Below are positions 34,701 through 43,884 of a stretch of 64,000 bases of DNA, one piece after another. The translations under genes were made by a program, and so were the position numbers. Source of the DNA: Bacteroidales bacterium (GTDB lineage: Bacteria; Bacteroidota; Bacteroidia; Bacteroidales; UBA932). The notes below the pieces were generated by a model, which was not told the DNA's origin, searched no databases, and saw only the letters and a list, made by a program, of their open reading frames with translations. How positions within the stretch are numbered: position 1 is the first letter of the stretch; the number at the start of each line of letters is the position of its first letter. The stretch is from the NCBI GenBank assembly GCA_017519865.1, contig JAFWRQ010000036.1, positions 16,238 to 80,237 of the forward strand, given 5' to 3'.

Positions 34701-34937
34701 GAAAACAAGCGTAGAACCTTCGGATACGGTCAGGGACCAGGTACCGTCAAGGTTGGAAACAGTGGCGTTGGCGGTCGAACCATTCTCCAGGATGGACACT
34801 CCCACAAGCGGTTCAGCATTTGTGTCGCGAACGACGCCTGATACTGTCAACTTGCTCTGTGCGAATGCATTCATGGAGCATAACAGACAGATAGTCATGA
34901 TCATCCCAGCGAATGATTTGGATAAAATCTTTCTCAT
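31701..34937 (-). CDS. susC: SusC/RagA family TonB-dependent outer membrane transporter
   Basis: 1078 residues from ATG 34937, which begins the signal peptide MRKILSKSFAGMIMTICLLC and ends at AFAQ. A carboxypeptidase-like regulatory domain (about 28-105: LTVSGVVRDTNAEPLVGVSI) is followed by the TonB box region DEIVVVGFASQKKVNLTGSV, the plug (about 125-240, with the SusC-type IKVRGTGTI and ASIYGSRAAFGVILITTKKG) and the barrel. The protein ends in an aromatic residue (FGINVSF) as usual. There is no STN domain, so no anti-sigma signalling. It imports oligosaccharides with SusD. It is divergent from the hybrid regulator gene. Confidence 0.96.
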   Translation of the reverse strand: MRKILSKSFAGMIMTICLLCSMNAFAQSKLTVSGVVRDTNAEPLVGVSILENGSTANATVSNLDGTWSLTVSEGSTLVFSSVGFYSQEVKVTNKATYDIVLKEDTTLLDEIVVVGFASQKKVNLTGSVAVATADDIKSRPVRDLPSSLQGVLPGLQVTTNDGSIGKTMQIKVRGTGTIAGESSDAPLILIDGMQGDINTLNPQDVESISVLKDAASASIYGSRAAFGVILITTKKGSAGKATVSYNNNFRFQSPTIVPQTMDSYTFALYFNSAAKNGARAQIYKDDTLQKMLDFQAAGGTIKGGIPKSRDGKTWGKPDYDPYTYGYANTDWFAELYKKNSFSQEHNVSVSGGTNSVRYYVSLGYTDVNGMIKYGEDNSQRYNVTANITADVTKWAQISYNERFIRSKTHTPASYMDANYWRIGRNAWPNLPVYDENGYFSSNGSGGCIPQQWAESGFDESVTDTYSQQGTLVLEPIKNWKTHFEFNARIMNRNRELLNLPLIEHDVNGDPIPTNSDTELTNSNTKSNHYNWNIYSNYQFSLGDHNFNVMAGFQSDHEISKSFSVLRTGVQDASLPVLDLTTGLDTQGEAKAPVISGNAYQWSTAGFFGRLNYDYKGRYLFEANLRYDGSSRFRADSRWTWAPSFSAGWNIAQEDWWERLRPTVNLLKLRLSYGTLANQNTAGYYPTYRTMTLGTSNGTWLQNGEYVNTARVGALISSALTWEKVTSYNAAVDFGALNNRLTGSAELFSRYTYNMVGPAATLPATLGLSAPRANNCDLKTTGWEFNITWKDRLRNGLGYSIAANISDSKTIILKYPNNPTHSINSYNEGHETGEIWGFETVGIAKTGEEMQAHLDKVGGQSALGSMWDAGDIMYADLDGQPGITKGAQTLEDHGDLKIIGNSNPHYFFGLTLSADYKGFDARVFFQGVAQHDVWVSSCQFWGAAGYNMWFWCGYTVHEDYFRAEPIGLPGHEIPANTDAYYPRPVQGMWGTNKNQNVQTKYLQDASYVRLKNLQVGYTLPQSFTTKMGISRLRLFFSADNLLTFKKCCKVLDPETITGGDGGNAYPLSRTTSFGINVSF

Positions 34938-35056
34938 AGGCGAATAATAAAAAGACTGTTGGACATAGGTTTGCCGGAGATATTTCAATACCCTTCGTCT
35001 CCCCTCCGGAATAAATGGAGATATTGGGAACTGTTCAAAGTTTCTGCTGACGAACA

Positions 35057-35088
35057 CTAAATTATATACTTTATCCGACCGTTACAAA
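35057..35088 (-). promoter_or_regulatory. susC promoter
   Basis: On the minus strand, TTTG (35088-35085), 20 bases, TAATTTAG (35064-35057), one mismatch from TAnnTTTG. It predicts a susC leader of about 115 bases; long leaders ahead of susC genes are often sites of post-transcriptional control. Confidence 0.55.
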
Positions 35089-35168
35089 AAACGTTTTAAT
35101 ATTGACCGAATTATGTTAGACTATGACCAAAAGATGTTTTTTGCTCAGCTTTCCCGAGAAAAACGGAT

Positions 35169-35198
35169 ATCGTTCAAATAATTGTTCTCATCGTTCAA
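35169..35198. promoter_or_regulatory. Direct repeat, candidate binding site of the hybrid regulator
   Basis: ATCGTTCAA occurs at 35169-35177 and again at 35190-35198, exactly 21 bases apart, two helical turns. AraC-type DNA-binding domains such as the one at the end of the neighbouring hybrid regulator recognise direct repeats of this spacing. The repeat pair ends just before the -33 position of the regulator's own probable promoter (-7-like TATATTTA at 35225). Confidence 0.5.
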
Positions 35199-35257
35199 CA
35201 CTGTGTCATTCCGTTTTTGATTATTATATTTAACACGAATATCGCCTTAAGAAAGAT

Positions 35258-38200
35258 ATGAGCATTTGTCTAAGAAACCGGGTAATCTCCATCATATTGG
35301 CTGTTTCGTGGCCTGTTGTCTCCATAGTAGCATCCCCTACCCTTCTGTTTCAGAACTATACGTCGGATGACGGGCTACCCAATATGGGTATCACTTCTTT
35401 CGCCCAGGACCGTTACGGATCGGTCTGGGTCGGCACCAACGAGGGCATATGCATGTTCGACGGAGAATCGTTCATCACCCCCAGGCTCTTGCAGCAGGAG
35501 CCTTTCCTGTCTGCATCCTCCCAGGGGATGTGCATAGATTCGCGCAATGTGCTGTGGCTGGACTCGAGGGAAGGGGTGTTGAACTGCAACCTTGATACCG
35601 GCGAGTCTCGGGTTTTCAAGGATTACAGGGCGTCGCAGATCCTGTGTGACGGAGACGGCGTCATCTGGCTTAAAAGCCCGCAGGGACTGATCTGCTACAA
35701 TGCCGGGACAGACGAGTGGGACTCTTCCTTCGCCCAAGGTTTCAGCCCGGTGTACACCTGCATCAATGCCCTGGGCGAATTGTGTGCGACTGCGACGGAC
35801 GGCTGCATATACAGGAAAAAGAGAGGGCAGTCCGGCTTTACAAGGATACAGATCCTGTCCGACGAGGTCATCGAAAGCGGCCTTTCACTGGAAAGGATCA
35901 CGGCATGTGATGACAGACGGATCCTGTACTCCACTTCCGACAACTCGGTGTTCAGCCTTGACCTCACCTCCGGCATTTCCAAGAAGTTCTTTGACGGACA
36001 TCTCGACGGCAAAGACGCCATCCTTTCCGATATAATATCCAGGAACTCCCAGCAGTTCTGGGTGACGACCGACAACGGCCTGTTCATATACGACGAACGC
36101 GACAGGGTCTGCACGAAGTATATGAACAACAACGGCAATCCATACTCCCTCGCAAGCTCCAAACTGCGCTGCCTGTTCAAGGACAGTCAAGACAGGCTTT
36201 GGGTAGGAACATTCTACGATGGCGTCAGCCAGCTGATTGACACCGGGCCGGACATAAAGCTGTTCCGCAACTGTCCCGAGGACCCGGAGCACTCCCTCGA
36301 GGGAAAGACGGTAAGTTCCATCTGCTCTGGAGATTACGGCATAGTTTGGATAGCTACGGAAGACGGTTTTCTCGGCAAAGTATACCCTGACGGTAGGATC
36401 ACGTCCTTTGGCATGAACCATAAGGGATCTTCCAGGAACAACACTTATCAGTCGATAACATACATCGACGGCAGAGTGTATGCGACCGATCTGGGAGAAG
36501 GCCTTTCCGTTTACGATCCCGAGAACCTGGAGCTGCTGAAGCACTACGATGTCGGAAGCAATTACTGCAGCAAGGTACTGCTCACGGCACAGAACGAGAT
36601 CCTGGTCGGGGCGTCGGACGGTCTCTACCGGCTGGACAGGGATTCGGACAGCTTCGTCCTGATCGACAGCATACAGTCCGGACTCATATACGCGATGTGC
36701 GAGGACAGGCAGGGCAATATCTGGGTCAGCGTATTCCGCCATGGGGTGTATGTACTGTCCCCGTCCACTTTCAAGGCGAATCCTTTGGAAATATCCGGCG
36801 ACCTGGAGGTAAGCACGACCAGTATATCCGACCTCCGCGAAGACAGGGACGGAAGGATCCTGGCAGCATCCGGCGGAGACGGATTGATTATCTTCAAGCC
36901 CGACAGGAATACTCCTTGGATCGTTCAGTGCTCCAGGATATCAAGGAAGGACGGGCTTCCCTCGGACAAGTGCCGCGCCGTCACCCAGGACAAGACAGGA
37001 AGAATCTGGGTATCAACGATTAACGGCATCGCATCCATTGATTCCGATGCGGTCACAGGCGTGACCGAGTATAAGGCCATAAGCAAGTATTTCTGTCCTG
37101 GATCCGTCCTGAACGCCCCTGACGGATTGATATATATGGGTTCTTCCGACGGAATGGTCGCATTCAATCCTGAAAGGGTTCCGGAGAGAAAGCACAAGCT
37201 TATGCTTGCCGACATCATCATTGCCAAGGACAATTCTTTCACCTCTGTCTCCGAGGAAGGGCACTCCGCATTCACCTCCGGCAGCATACGCGTCCACTCG
37301 CACGAGACCTCATCGCTGACACTCCGCCTGCTTTGTCTCAAGACCGACATCAATGAGGTCACGAGATACAGGTACTCGCTCACCGGAAAAGGGCGCGATA
37401 TTATCAGCATTTCCAACGAAAAGCTGATAACCTATACCAATCTGGCTCCGGGCAAATATGTCTTTACGGCAAATGTCGACCAGGATGACAGACCCGAAGC
37501 GCGTACTTCCCTGAAGATTCGGGTGATTCCCCCGTTATATGCCAGCCTGATGGCGAAACTGCTGTATGCATTGTTGGGTCTGGGCGTAATATTGAGTTTC
37601 ATCGCATTCAAGACCGCCCTGGTCAAGAAAGACAAAGAGAGAGCTATCGAGAAGCTCGAAGCCTATAAGCAGAAAGAGATATATGAGTCCAAGATCAACT
37701 TCTTCACGAACATATCACACGAGATCCGGACTCCCCTTACGCTGATAAAGGTCCCCCTGGACAAGGTCCTGGAGAATAAGGCATATCTTCCGGAAGCTGA
37801 ATATGATATGAAATGCATCCAGAAGAGCATAGACAAGCTGATGGACATCACGGACCAGGTCCTGGATTTCAGGAAGATGGAGAACAGTTCCACAAGTCTT
37901 TCATTCTCCCGGACGGATCTGACCAAGCTGGTCAGGGAGTCCTGTTCGCGTTTCGAAGTCCTGGCGAAAGAGTCCTCAGTGTCTTTCGACAGCGATCTTC
38001 CCGTCGAGTCGGTTTACATAATGTGCTCCCCGGGAAGTGTAGAAAAGATCATCGGCAATCTTCTTATGAATGGTATCAAGTACTGCCGTTCTTCGGTTTC
38101 AATCATTCTGGAAAAGCTTTCCGAAGAAACCGTCAGGATCAGGGTAAACAGCGACGGAGCCCCTATTGCGGAAGAAGAAAGGGAGATGATCTTCGAACCT

Positions 38201-39184
38201 TTCTATCAGTCATCCAAGAACCATTCGAGACTGGCCACCAACGAGGGAGCGGGGCTTGGGCTTTCCTTCGCCAGGTCTCTGGCAATCCTTCACAAGGGGA
38301 CGCTCACCCTTGATCCGACATTCGAGAAAGGCAATTCATTCGTCCTCGAACTGCCGATCGGGCAGCTTGTAGAAGAAGAAAAAGAGATTGAAGAAGACGA
38401 CATCATCCAGAGTGAGGAACTGGAAGCCGGCAAGTATTCGATACTCATCGTAGAGGACGACACAACCCTGAACGACTATATCAAGACGGAGCTAGCCAAC
38501 GAATACACCATTTATCAGGCATATAATGGCAAGCAAGCCCTCTCCATCTTGAACGAGAAAGGTATCAGCCTGATAGTCAGTGACATCATGATGCCTGAGA
38601 TGAGCGGTTGCGAACTCGTCGACGTCGTCAAGAACACACTTCGGTTCAGCCATATACCGATAATCCTTCTGACTGCCGTCACAGACTACAATACCCAGCT
38701 CGAATCCCTGCACCAAGGAGCGGACGGCTATATCACGAAACCGTTCTCCATGCAGATCCTGCGGGCTACCATTTTCAATACGCTCAAGAACCGGGAGATC
38801 ATCTACGAACGCTTCTCGACCTTGCCATACACCCGCCCGGAGAACAACACGGGCAGCCAGGATGATATCTTCATGAAGCATCTTTATGACTATGTCATGG
38901 AGAACATCTCCAATCAGGACTTCTCCGTCCTCGACCTCGCTGACAAGATGAACACGAGCCGCTCCACCCTGTTCCGCAAGATCAGGGCGAACACGGGAAT
39001 GAACATAAACGAATACATCCGGGTCTGCAGGCTGAAGAAAGCTGCCGAGTTGCTGTCCACCCAGAAGTATCAGATCAAGGAAGTCGCCTATATGGTCGGC
39101 TTCACGACTGTTTCGTATTTCACCAAATCATTCCAGAAGCAGTTCAATATCTCCCCGAGTTCTCTTATTAAGAAGAAACAATGA
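35258..39184 (+). CDS. Hybrid two-component system sensor-regulator (HTCS)
   Basis: 1308 residues. A signal peptide or anchor at residues 5-26 leads into a periplasmic double beta-propeller of Reg_prop repeats (about 30-660, repeated units such as DRYGSVWVGTNEG and DKTGRIWVSTINGI), then a Y_Y_Y domain (about 690-765), one membrane helix (768-789), a HisKA domain with the phospho-acceptor H821 in NISHEIRTPL, HATPase_c (about 925-1050, GAGLGLSFA), a receiver domain with D1109 in IVSDIMMPE, and a C-terminal AraC helix-turn-helix (about 1205-1305). It senses a glycan fragment in the periplasm and activates the locus from the membrane. It lies divergent from susC and 32 bases before the GH2 gene. 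Confidence 0.96.
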   Translation: MSICLRNRVISIILAVSWPVVSIVASPTLLFQNYTSDDGLPNMGITSFAQDRYGSVWVGTNEGICMFDGESFITPRLLQQEPFLSASSQGMCIDSRNVLWLDSREGVLNCNLDTGESRVFKDYRASQILCDGDGVIWLKSPQGLICYNAGTDEWDSSFAQGFSPVYTCINALGELCATATDGCIYRKKRGQSGFTRIQILSDEVIESGLSLERITACDDRRILYSTSDNSVFSLDLTSGISKKFFDGHLDGKDAILSDIISRNSQQFWVTTDNGLFIYDERDRVCTKYMNNNGNPYSLASSKLRCLFKDSQDRLWVGTFYDGVSQLIDTGPDIKLFRNCPEDPEHSLEGKTVSSICSGDYGIVWIATEDGFLGKVYPDGRITSFGMNHKGSSRNNTYQSITYIDGRVYATDLGEGLSVYDPENLELLKHYDVGSNYCSKVLLTAQNEILVGASDGLYRLDRDSDSFVLIDSIQSGLIYAMCEDRQGNIWVSVFRHGVYVLSPSTFKANPLEISGDLEVSTTSISDLREDRDGRILAASGGDGLIIFKPDRNTPWIVQCSRISRKDGLPSDKCRAVTQDKTGRIWVSTINGIASIDSDAVTGVTEYKAISKYFCPGSVLNAPDGLIYMGSSDGMVAFNPERVPERKHKLMLADIIIAKDNSFTSVSEEGHSAFTSGSIRVHSHETSSLTLRLLCLKTDINEVTRYRYSLTGKGRDIISISNEKLITYTNLAPGKYVFTANVDQDDRPEARTSLKIRVIPPLYASLMAKLLYALLGLGVILSFIAFKTALVKKDKERAIEKLEAYKQKEIYESKINFFTNISHEIRTPLTLIKVPLDKVLENKAYLPEAEYDMKCIQKSIDKLMDITDQVLDFRKMENSSTSLSFSRTDLTKLVRESCSRFEVLAKESSVSFDSDLPVESVYIMCSPGSVEKIIGNLLMNGIKYCRSSVSIILEKLSEETVRIRVNSDGAPIAEEEREMIFEPFYQSSKNHSRLATNEGAGLGLSFARSLAILHKGTLTLDPTFEKGNSFVLELPIGQLVEEEKEIEEDDIIQSEELEAGKYSILIVEDDTTLNDYIKTELANEYTIYQAYNGKQALSILNEKGISLIVSDIMMPEMSGCELVDVVKNTLRFSHIPIILLTAVTDYNTQLESLHQGADGYITKPFSMQILRATIFNTLKNREIIYERFSTLPYTRPENNTGSQDDIFMKHLYDYVMENISNQDFSVLDLADKMNTSRSTLFRKIRANTGMNINEYIRVCRLKKAAELLSTQKYQIKEVAYMVGFTTVSYFTKSFQKQFNISPSSLIKKKQ

Positions 39185-39216
39185 CACGTGCAATTATCAG
39201 ATAAAACATACTGGAA

Positions 39217-41961
39217 ATGAAACACAAATTATTGATTCTCACGGCACTTGCTATTGTTTGTGCCTGCACGGCGGGACAGAAGGATTCCGGCGTGCGCGTG
39301 GTGGAGGACTTCAATTTCGACTGGAAGTTCTCCCTTGGAGACAGCCCTGATTTCGAATTCACTGCGGAAGAACTCGCAGAGTATAAGGCGGAGCAGGACG
39401 CTGCCTGGGCCATTCAAAGACAGATCCTGATAGACCAGCAGAAAGCGCAGATAGAACAGAGACGCAGGGCCATGAGGGCTGCCGGAGGCAGAGCCCAGGC
39501 CGCAAACCCTTTTGCTGCCATGCAGATGATGATTCGCGAGCCGGAAAGGCCGGTCGATGCACATCCCACGCACTTTACGGAAAGCGCAAGCGCAGACTGG
39601 GCGGCGCCGGGATTCGACGACTCTTCCTGGCGCTCCCTGCATCTCCCGCACGACTGGGCGATTGAGGGAGAGTTCTCCCAGGATGCTCCCTCCGGCACCG
39701 GCAGCGGTGCCCTTCCCGGCGGAATAGGCTGGTACCGCAAGCACTTCACCACGCCTCAGGCGGAACGCGTCTTCGTGGAATTCGACGGCGTGTTCATGAA
39801 CAGCACGGTCTATGTTAACGGAAAGCCCGTCGGCACGCGTCCGTACGGATACAGCTCATTCTCATACGACATCACCGATTACCTGAATCCTCAGGGAGAA
39901 GACAACGTGATGGCCGTCCGCTGCGACAACGCCGACCAGCCCAACTCCCGATGGTATGCCGGCTGCGGCATCTACCGCAACGTCAGGCTCGTTTCGGTTG
40001 CGAACCAGCACGTCGCATATTCCGGAACATATGTCACGACTCCCGAGATCACCGACAAATCGGCCAAGGTCAATATTGAGACGACGATTGAGAACTGTTC
40101 CGACCGCGTGGACGCCGTCGTGACTCAAACAGTCTTCGACGCCAATGGTAAGAAAGTTGCGTCAGTGAGCGACAACGTCGTCCTGGAAAAGGGAAAGAAC
40201 GTCGCCTACACCTCGCTTAATGTCAATTCGCCGAACCTCTGGAGCATCGAATCTCCAAACCTTTACACCGTCGTTACCGAGATCAGCGTCGGAGGAAAGA
40301 CCATCGACGATTATGACACAACCTTCGGATTCCGCACCATAGAATGGGACCCGATGAAGGGTGTCTTCCTCAACGGCAAATCGGTCAAGATGCTGGGCGT
40401 CTGCCTGCATCACGACATGGGCTGCATCGGTTCCGCAGTACACTACAGGGCCCTGGAGCGCGAGATCGGGACCCTCAAGGAGATGGGCTGCAACGCCATC
40501 AGGACATCGCACAATCCCCCTACTCCCGAGCTTCTCGAGATCTGCGACAAGATGGGTCTCCTCGTCATGGATGAAGCGTTCGACATGTGGCGCAAGCGCA
40601 AGACGACGTTCGACTACTCCCGCTTCTTCGACGAGTGGCACGTCGCCGACCTGCAGGACTTCGTCAGAAGGGACCGCAACCATCCTTCGATCATCATGTG
40701 GAGCATCGCCAACGAGATCGGCGAGCAGGGCGACTCCATCGACGACAATCTCCAGAACCTCAGCGTCGCCGAGGCCAACCTTCTCCTCAACTTCGTCGAC
40801 CACACCAATCCCGACGGACCTTTCGAGAACAATCCTAACGTCCTTCTGACCAGGCATATGGCCCAGCTCGTGAGGGATGTCGACTCGACACGCTTCATCT
40901 CGGCCGGATGCAACGGCGTCGGCCCCACCAACAACCTCTTCCGCAGCGGTGCACTCGACGCTTACGGTTTCAACTACCATCCTCAGGGCTACGACCAGTG
41001 CCTGGAGTATTTCCCCGGCAAGAGGATGTTCGGCTCCGAGACCGCTTCCGCAATCAGCAGCCGCGGCGAGTATATGATGCCTTCGTCGAGCAAGGAGAAG
41101 CATCCTGCCAGGGTATTCGGCGAAGACCCGAATCCTACGCACCAGTGCTCCGGATACGACTCATGGTCCGTGCCGTGGGGCAACCTCCACGAGGAAGCCT
41201 GGATCCCGATCCGCGACCGCGACTTCATCGCGGGCACCTTCATCTGGACCGGCTTCGACTATCTCGGAGAGCCTACTCCTTACGGATGGCCCTCGCGCTC
41301 GAGCTACTTCGGCATCGTCGACCTCGCGGGCTTCCCCAAGGACGTTTATTGGATGTATCAGAGTGAGTGGACCGACAAGACCGTCCTCCACCTGTTCCCC
41401 CACTGGAACTGGAATGAAGGTGACAACGTGGACGTATGGGCATATTACAACAATGCCGACGAAGTCGAGCTCTTCCTCAACGGTAAATCGCTCGGAAAGA
41501 AGAGCAAGACCAACGATGTGCTTCACGCAGAATGGCTCGAGGTTCCTTTCGAGGCCGGAAAGATCGAGGTCGTGTCGTACAAGAACGGCAAGGTGGTGGC
41601 AAAGGACTCGAGGGTTACCGCAGGTGAGCCTGTCTCCATAAAGCTTACTCCGGACCGCAAGACTATTTCCGCCGACGGATATGACCTCTGCTATGTCACC
41701 GTCGAACTTGTCGACAAGAACGGAAACGCCGTGCCGGATAACGGTACCATGCTTCACTTCGAAGTAAGCGGCAACGGCGAACTGTTCGGTGTGGATAACG
41801 GCAACGCCGCCGACTCCCTCTCACTCAAGGGCAGTGACAAGGCTTTGTTCAATGGAAAGGCCCTCGCCGTCATCCGTTCCATCAAGGATACTCCAGGAAG
41901 CGTAAAACTCAGTGTTTCTTCCGCTTACGGAAAAACCGACTTGGTCGTCAAATGTAAATAG
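39217..41961 (+). CDS. Glycoside hydrolase family 2 (beta-galactosidase-like) lipoprotein
   Basis: 914 residues; MKHKLLILTALAIVCACTAG is a lipoprotein signal. The GH2 sugar-binding sandwich (LPHDWAIEGEF, GGIGWYRKHF), the middle Ig domain and the TIM barrel are present, with acid/base E500 in WSIANEIGEQ and nucleophile E608 in FGSETAS; C-terminal Ig-like domains follow. Residues about 45-125 are an unusual insert inside the first sandwich, predicted helical and rich in Ala, Gln, Arg and Met (EQRRRAMRAAGGRAQAANPF). The usual spacing between FNFDWKFSLGD and the DDSSWR motif in GH2 is about 20-30 residues. It follows the HTCS gene by 32 bases and probably cleaves a beta-linked galactose or related unit of the locus substrate. 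Confidence 0.88.
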   Translation: MKHKLLILTALAIVCACTAGQKDSGVRVVEDFNFDWKFSLGDSPDFEFTAEELAEYKAEQDAAWAIQRQILIDQQKAQIEQRRRAMRAAGGRAQAANPFAAMQMMIREPERPVDAHPTHFTESASADWAAPGFDDSSWRSLHLPHDWAIEGEFSQDAPSGTGSGALPGGIGWYRKHFTTPQAERVFVEFDGVFMNSTVYVNGKPVGTRPYGYSSFSYDITDYLNPQGEDNVMAVRCDNADQPNSRWYAGCGIYRNVRLVSVANQHVAYSGTYVTTPEITDKSAKVNIETTIENCSDRVDAVVTQTVFDANGKKVASVSDNVVLEKGKNVAYTSLNVNSPNLWSIESPNLYTVVTEISVGGKTIDDYDTTFGFRTIEWDPMKGVFLNGKSVKMLGVCLHHDMGCIGSAVHYRALEREIGTLKEMGCNAIRTSHNPPTPELLEICDKMGLLVMDEAFDMWRKRKTTFDYSRFFDEWHVADLQDFVRRDRNHPSIIMWSIANEIGEQGDSIDDNLQNLSVAEANLLLNFVDHTNPDGPFENNPNVLLTRHMAQLVRDVDSTRFISAGCNGVGPTNNLFRSGALDAYGFNYHPQGYDQCLEYFPGKRMFGSETASAISSRGEYMMPSSSKEKHPARVFGEDPNPTHQCSGYDSWSVPWGNLHEEAWIPIRDRDFIAGTFIWTGFDYLGEPTPYGWPSRSSYFGIVDLAGFPKDVYWMYQSEWTDKTVLHLFPHWNWNEGDNVDVWAYYNNADEVELFLNGKSLGKKSKTNDVLHAEWLEVPFEAGKIEVVSYKNGKVVAKDSRVTAGEPVSIKLTPDRKTISADGYDLCYVTVELVDKNGNAVPDNGTMLHFEVSGNGELFGVDNGNAADSLSLKGSDKALFNGKALAVIRSIKDTPGSVKLSVSSAYGKTDLVVKCK

Positions 41962-41993
41962 CGAACCTTCACAAGCACATTTCTAATGAAAAC

Positions 41994-42026
41994 GCAACGC
42001 CCGTCTCTGTCGAAGACGGGCGTTGC
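41994..42026. terminator. Bidirectional terminator between GH2 and rhaD
   Basis: A perfect 13-bp stem, GCAACGCCCGTCT (41994-42006) with AGACGGGCGTTGC (42014-42026), and a 7-base loop. T-rich tracts follow in both directions (TTCGTATT rightward, GTTTTCATT leftward). It lies between the convergent GH2 and rhaD genes. Confidence 0.85.
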
Positions 42027-42055
42027 TTCGTATTGTCACGGACGGATTCCGCCTG

Positions 42056-42865
42056 CTATTTCGGAAGGCCGAAGGCGTCGCTGAGTTCCTTCATCTGTGC
42101 GTCGGTCATTCCCTCGGGCTCGAAACCCATATTCCTGGCAGTGATGTAGATGAGGGCGCTCTTGTTGAGTACGTCGACTTGGTCGAAAGCGTTCATGACA
42201 TCCGTATCCACGGCAAAGACACCGTGCTTCTCCCACATCACAACATCGTAGTCTTCGTCAATGGCGCGGATGGTGGCTTCGGCCAGTTCCACGCTGGATG
42301 GAAGCATATAGGGCACCATCCCGAGTCCGCGCGGGCAGAAGGCCCTGGTCTCGGGAATCATCGACCAGAGCATATGCGTGGCAGCATCCTTCTCCATCCA
42401 CTTCCTGCTGTGAGTCAGGGCCACGAGTTCGATGGGATGGGTGTGGAGGGAAGCCCGGTAAGGCGATCCCTTGGTCAACAGGTAGTCGTGAACCGCCAGG
42501 TGGGACGGCAGCTCGGAAGTCGGCGCTACCGGCTGGTCGGCAACAATCTCATAATGCCCGCAATCATCCAGGATACGGATGATAGAGCCATTCCCCATCG
42601 GATCCCGTGCAAGGTCACGCATACGCTTGCCGGTGCCCTTACAGTAGAACCAACAGCCTTTCAGGCTCGGCAGAGTTTTGCCGATGGGCCTGGGCTCGCT
42701 GATGGACGGCAGAGTCTTCATCCCATCGTCCACCCATTCAGTGATGTTCACGGTAATGTTGCCGCCGTTGCGCTCGGCCCATCCCTTCATCCAAAGGTAT
42801 CCGGCCACTTCTGCCACCTTGTCGATTTCGGCCTTCAGGGCCGGTCTGTTGTCTAGTACGCTCAT
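42056..42865 (-). CDS. rhaD: Rhamnulose-1-phosphate aldolase
   Basis: 269 residues from ATG 42865. It is a class II aldolase/adducin-fold protein: GWAERNGGNITVNI near residue 28 and the zinc-binding SLHTHPIELVAL near residue 135 (His-x-His) are both present, with a further histidine in the MWEKHGVFA segment near residue 210. It splits L-rhamnulose 1-phosphate into dihydroxyacetone phosphate and L-lactaldehyde. The start overlaps the rhaT stop as ATGA. It is the last gene of the rhaB-rhaA-rhaT-rhaD operon. No lactaldehyde reductase gene lies nearby. Confidence 0.94.
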   Translation of the reverse strand: MSVLDNRPALKAEIDKVAEVAGYLWMKGWAERNGGNITVNITEWVDDGMKTLPSISEPRPIGKTLPSLKGCWFYCKGTGKRMRDLARDPMGNGSIIRILDDCGHYEIVADQPVAPTSELPSHLAVHDYLLTKGSPYRASLHTHPIELVALTHSRKWMEKDAATHMLWSMIPETRAFCPRGLGMVPYMLPSSVELAEATIRAIDEDYDVVMWEKHGVFAVDTDVMNAFDQVDVLNKSALIYITARNMGFEPEGMTDAQMKELSDAFGLPK

Positions 42866-43881
42866 ATTATCTGAGGTAAGAAAGTACTGATTATCAAGAC
42901 AATGATGCCGGAGACCAGCACCGCGACTGTCTTGCGGGAAACGCCTTTCCATTCCTTGAGTATGATGCCCCAGACATTGGAGAACACCACGTTAAGGCTC
43001 ATAAGGATGCACCAGCTGAAGGTGATCAGGACAGGATAGTCGGTCAAGAAGCCCTTGCCCAGGCTCAGGCCGAAGAACTGGCTGTACCACAGAAGACCGG
43101 CAAGGCAGCAAAAGACAAGGTTGTTGGCCCAAAGGGCCTTCTTCCCATAATCGCCCCACGTTTTGTTCCTGTTGTTCTGGAAAAGGCAATAGGCTGCATT
43201 CGTCAGGAAACCGCCGAAAGTCACGAGCATCGTGGCCGGAAGGGTCTGGAATATGGGCTTAGTCCCTTCCAGGAACAGATCCTGGCCGAAGTTCAAGCCG
43301 ATATTGAAGCAGGCGCTCATGAAACCGGCAAGAAGCGCCACGGCGATACCCTTTCCGAAGTTGAAGTCCTTGACGGCCTTCTTCTTCTCCTCCTCGGGCA
43401 GCGCGGCGGATTTCATCGCGCCGGCGATGCCGATGATGGCGATACCGACGAGCGTCACGACTACACCTATGATGACGGCGCTCGTCAGGTCACCCGCGTG
43501 GCCGGTGAAGACCGGGCCCAGGATGGCGCCAAGCGCGGAACAGGTGCCGAGAGCGATGCTCTGCCCCAGGGCGACGCCCAGGTAGCGCATCGACAGACCG
43601 AAGGTCAGGCCACCAACGCCCCAGAGGGCCCCGAACAGGATGGTCAGCCAAGTAGCCTTGGGATTGGCGTTCATCAGGGAAAGCAGGTCACCGAAACTGC
43701 CACCCGTGCCCGAGACGGACAGCAAGGCGCCCATAAGCGGGAACAACAGCCAAGCAAAGAAGCCCTGGACAAGCCAGTAGCTTTCCCAGCTCCATTCCTT
43801 GACCTTGTTGATCGGGACATAGCTCGAACTCTGGCAGAACGCTCCGATCGCTATAATCAGTAAACCGATGATCAGATACAT
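42862..43881 (-). CDS. rhaT: L-rhamnose/proton symporter
   Basis: 339 residues with about ten membrane helices and the typical RhaT start MYLIIGLLIIAIGAFCQSSSYVPINKVKEWSWESYWLVQG, whose KVKxWSWE element is a family hallmark; GLTFGLSMRYLGVALGQSIALG follows near 95. It belongs to the drug/metabolite transporter superfamily and imports L-rhamnose across the inner membrane. Three bases separate it from rhaA upstream and it overlaps rhaD downstream. Confidence 0.94.
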   Translation of the reverse strand: MYLIIGLLIIAIGAFCQSSSYVPINKVKEWSWESYWLVQGFFAWLLFPLMGALLSVSGTGGSFGDLLSLMNANPKATWLTILFGALWGVGGLTFGLSMRYLGVALGQSIALGTCSALGAILGPVFTGHAGDLTSAVIIGVVVTLVGIAIIGIAGAMKSAALPEEEKKKAVKDFNFGKGIAVALLAGFMSACFNIGLNFGQDLFLEGTKPIFQTLPATMLVTFGGFLTNAAYCLFQNNRNKTWGDYGKKALWANNLVFCCLAGLLWYSQFFGLSLGKGFLTDYPVLITFSWCILMSLNVVFSNVWGIILKEWKGVSRKTVAVLVSGIIVLIISTFLPQII

Positions 43882-43884
43882 TGC

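Larger units (their letters stand above)
34938..35257. promoter_or_regulatory. 320-base divergent control region between susC and the hybrid regulator
   Basis: No gene here. It contains the susC promoter (35057-35088, leftward), a leader of about 115 bases before susC, a 21-base-spaced pair of ATCGTTCAA repeats (35169-35198), and a TATATTTA -7-like box at 35225-35232 for the rightward regulator gene. The region is A+T rich compared with the genes. Confidence 0.7.
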
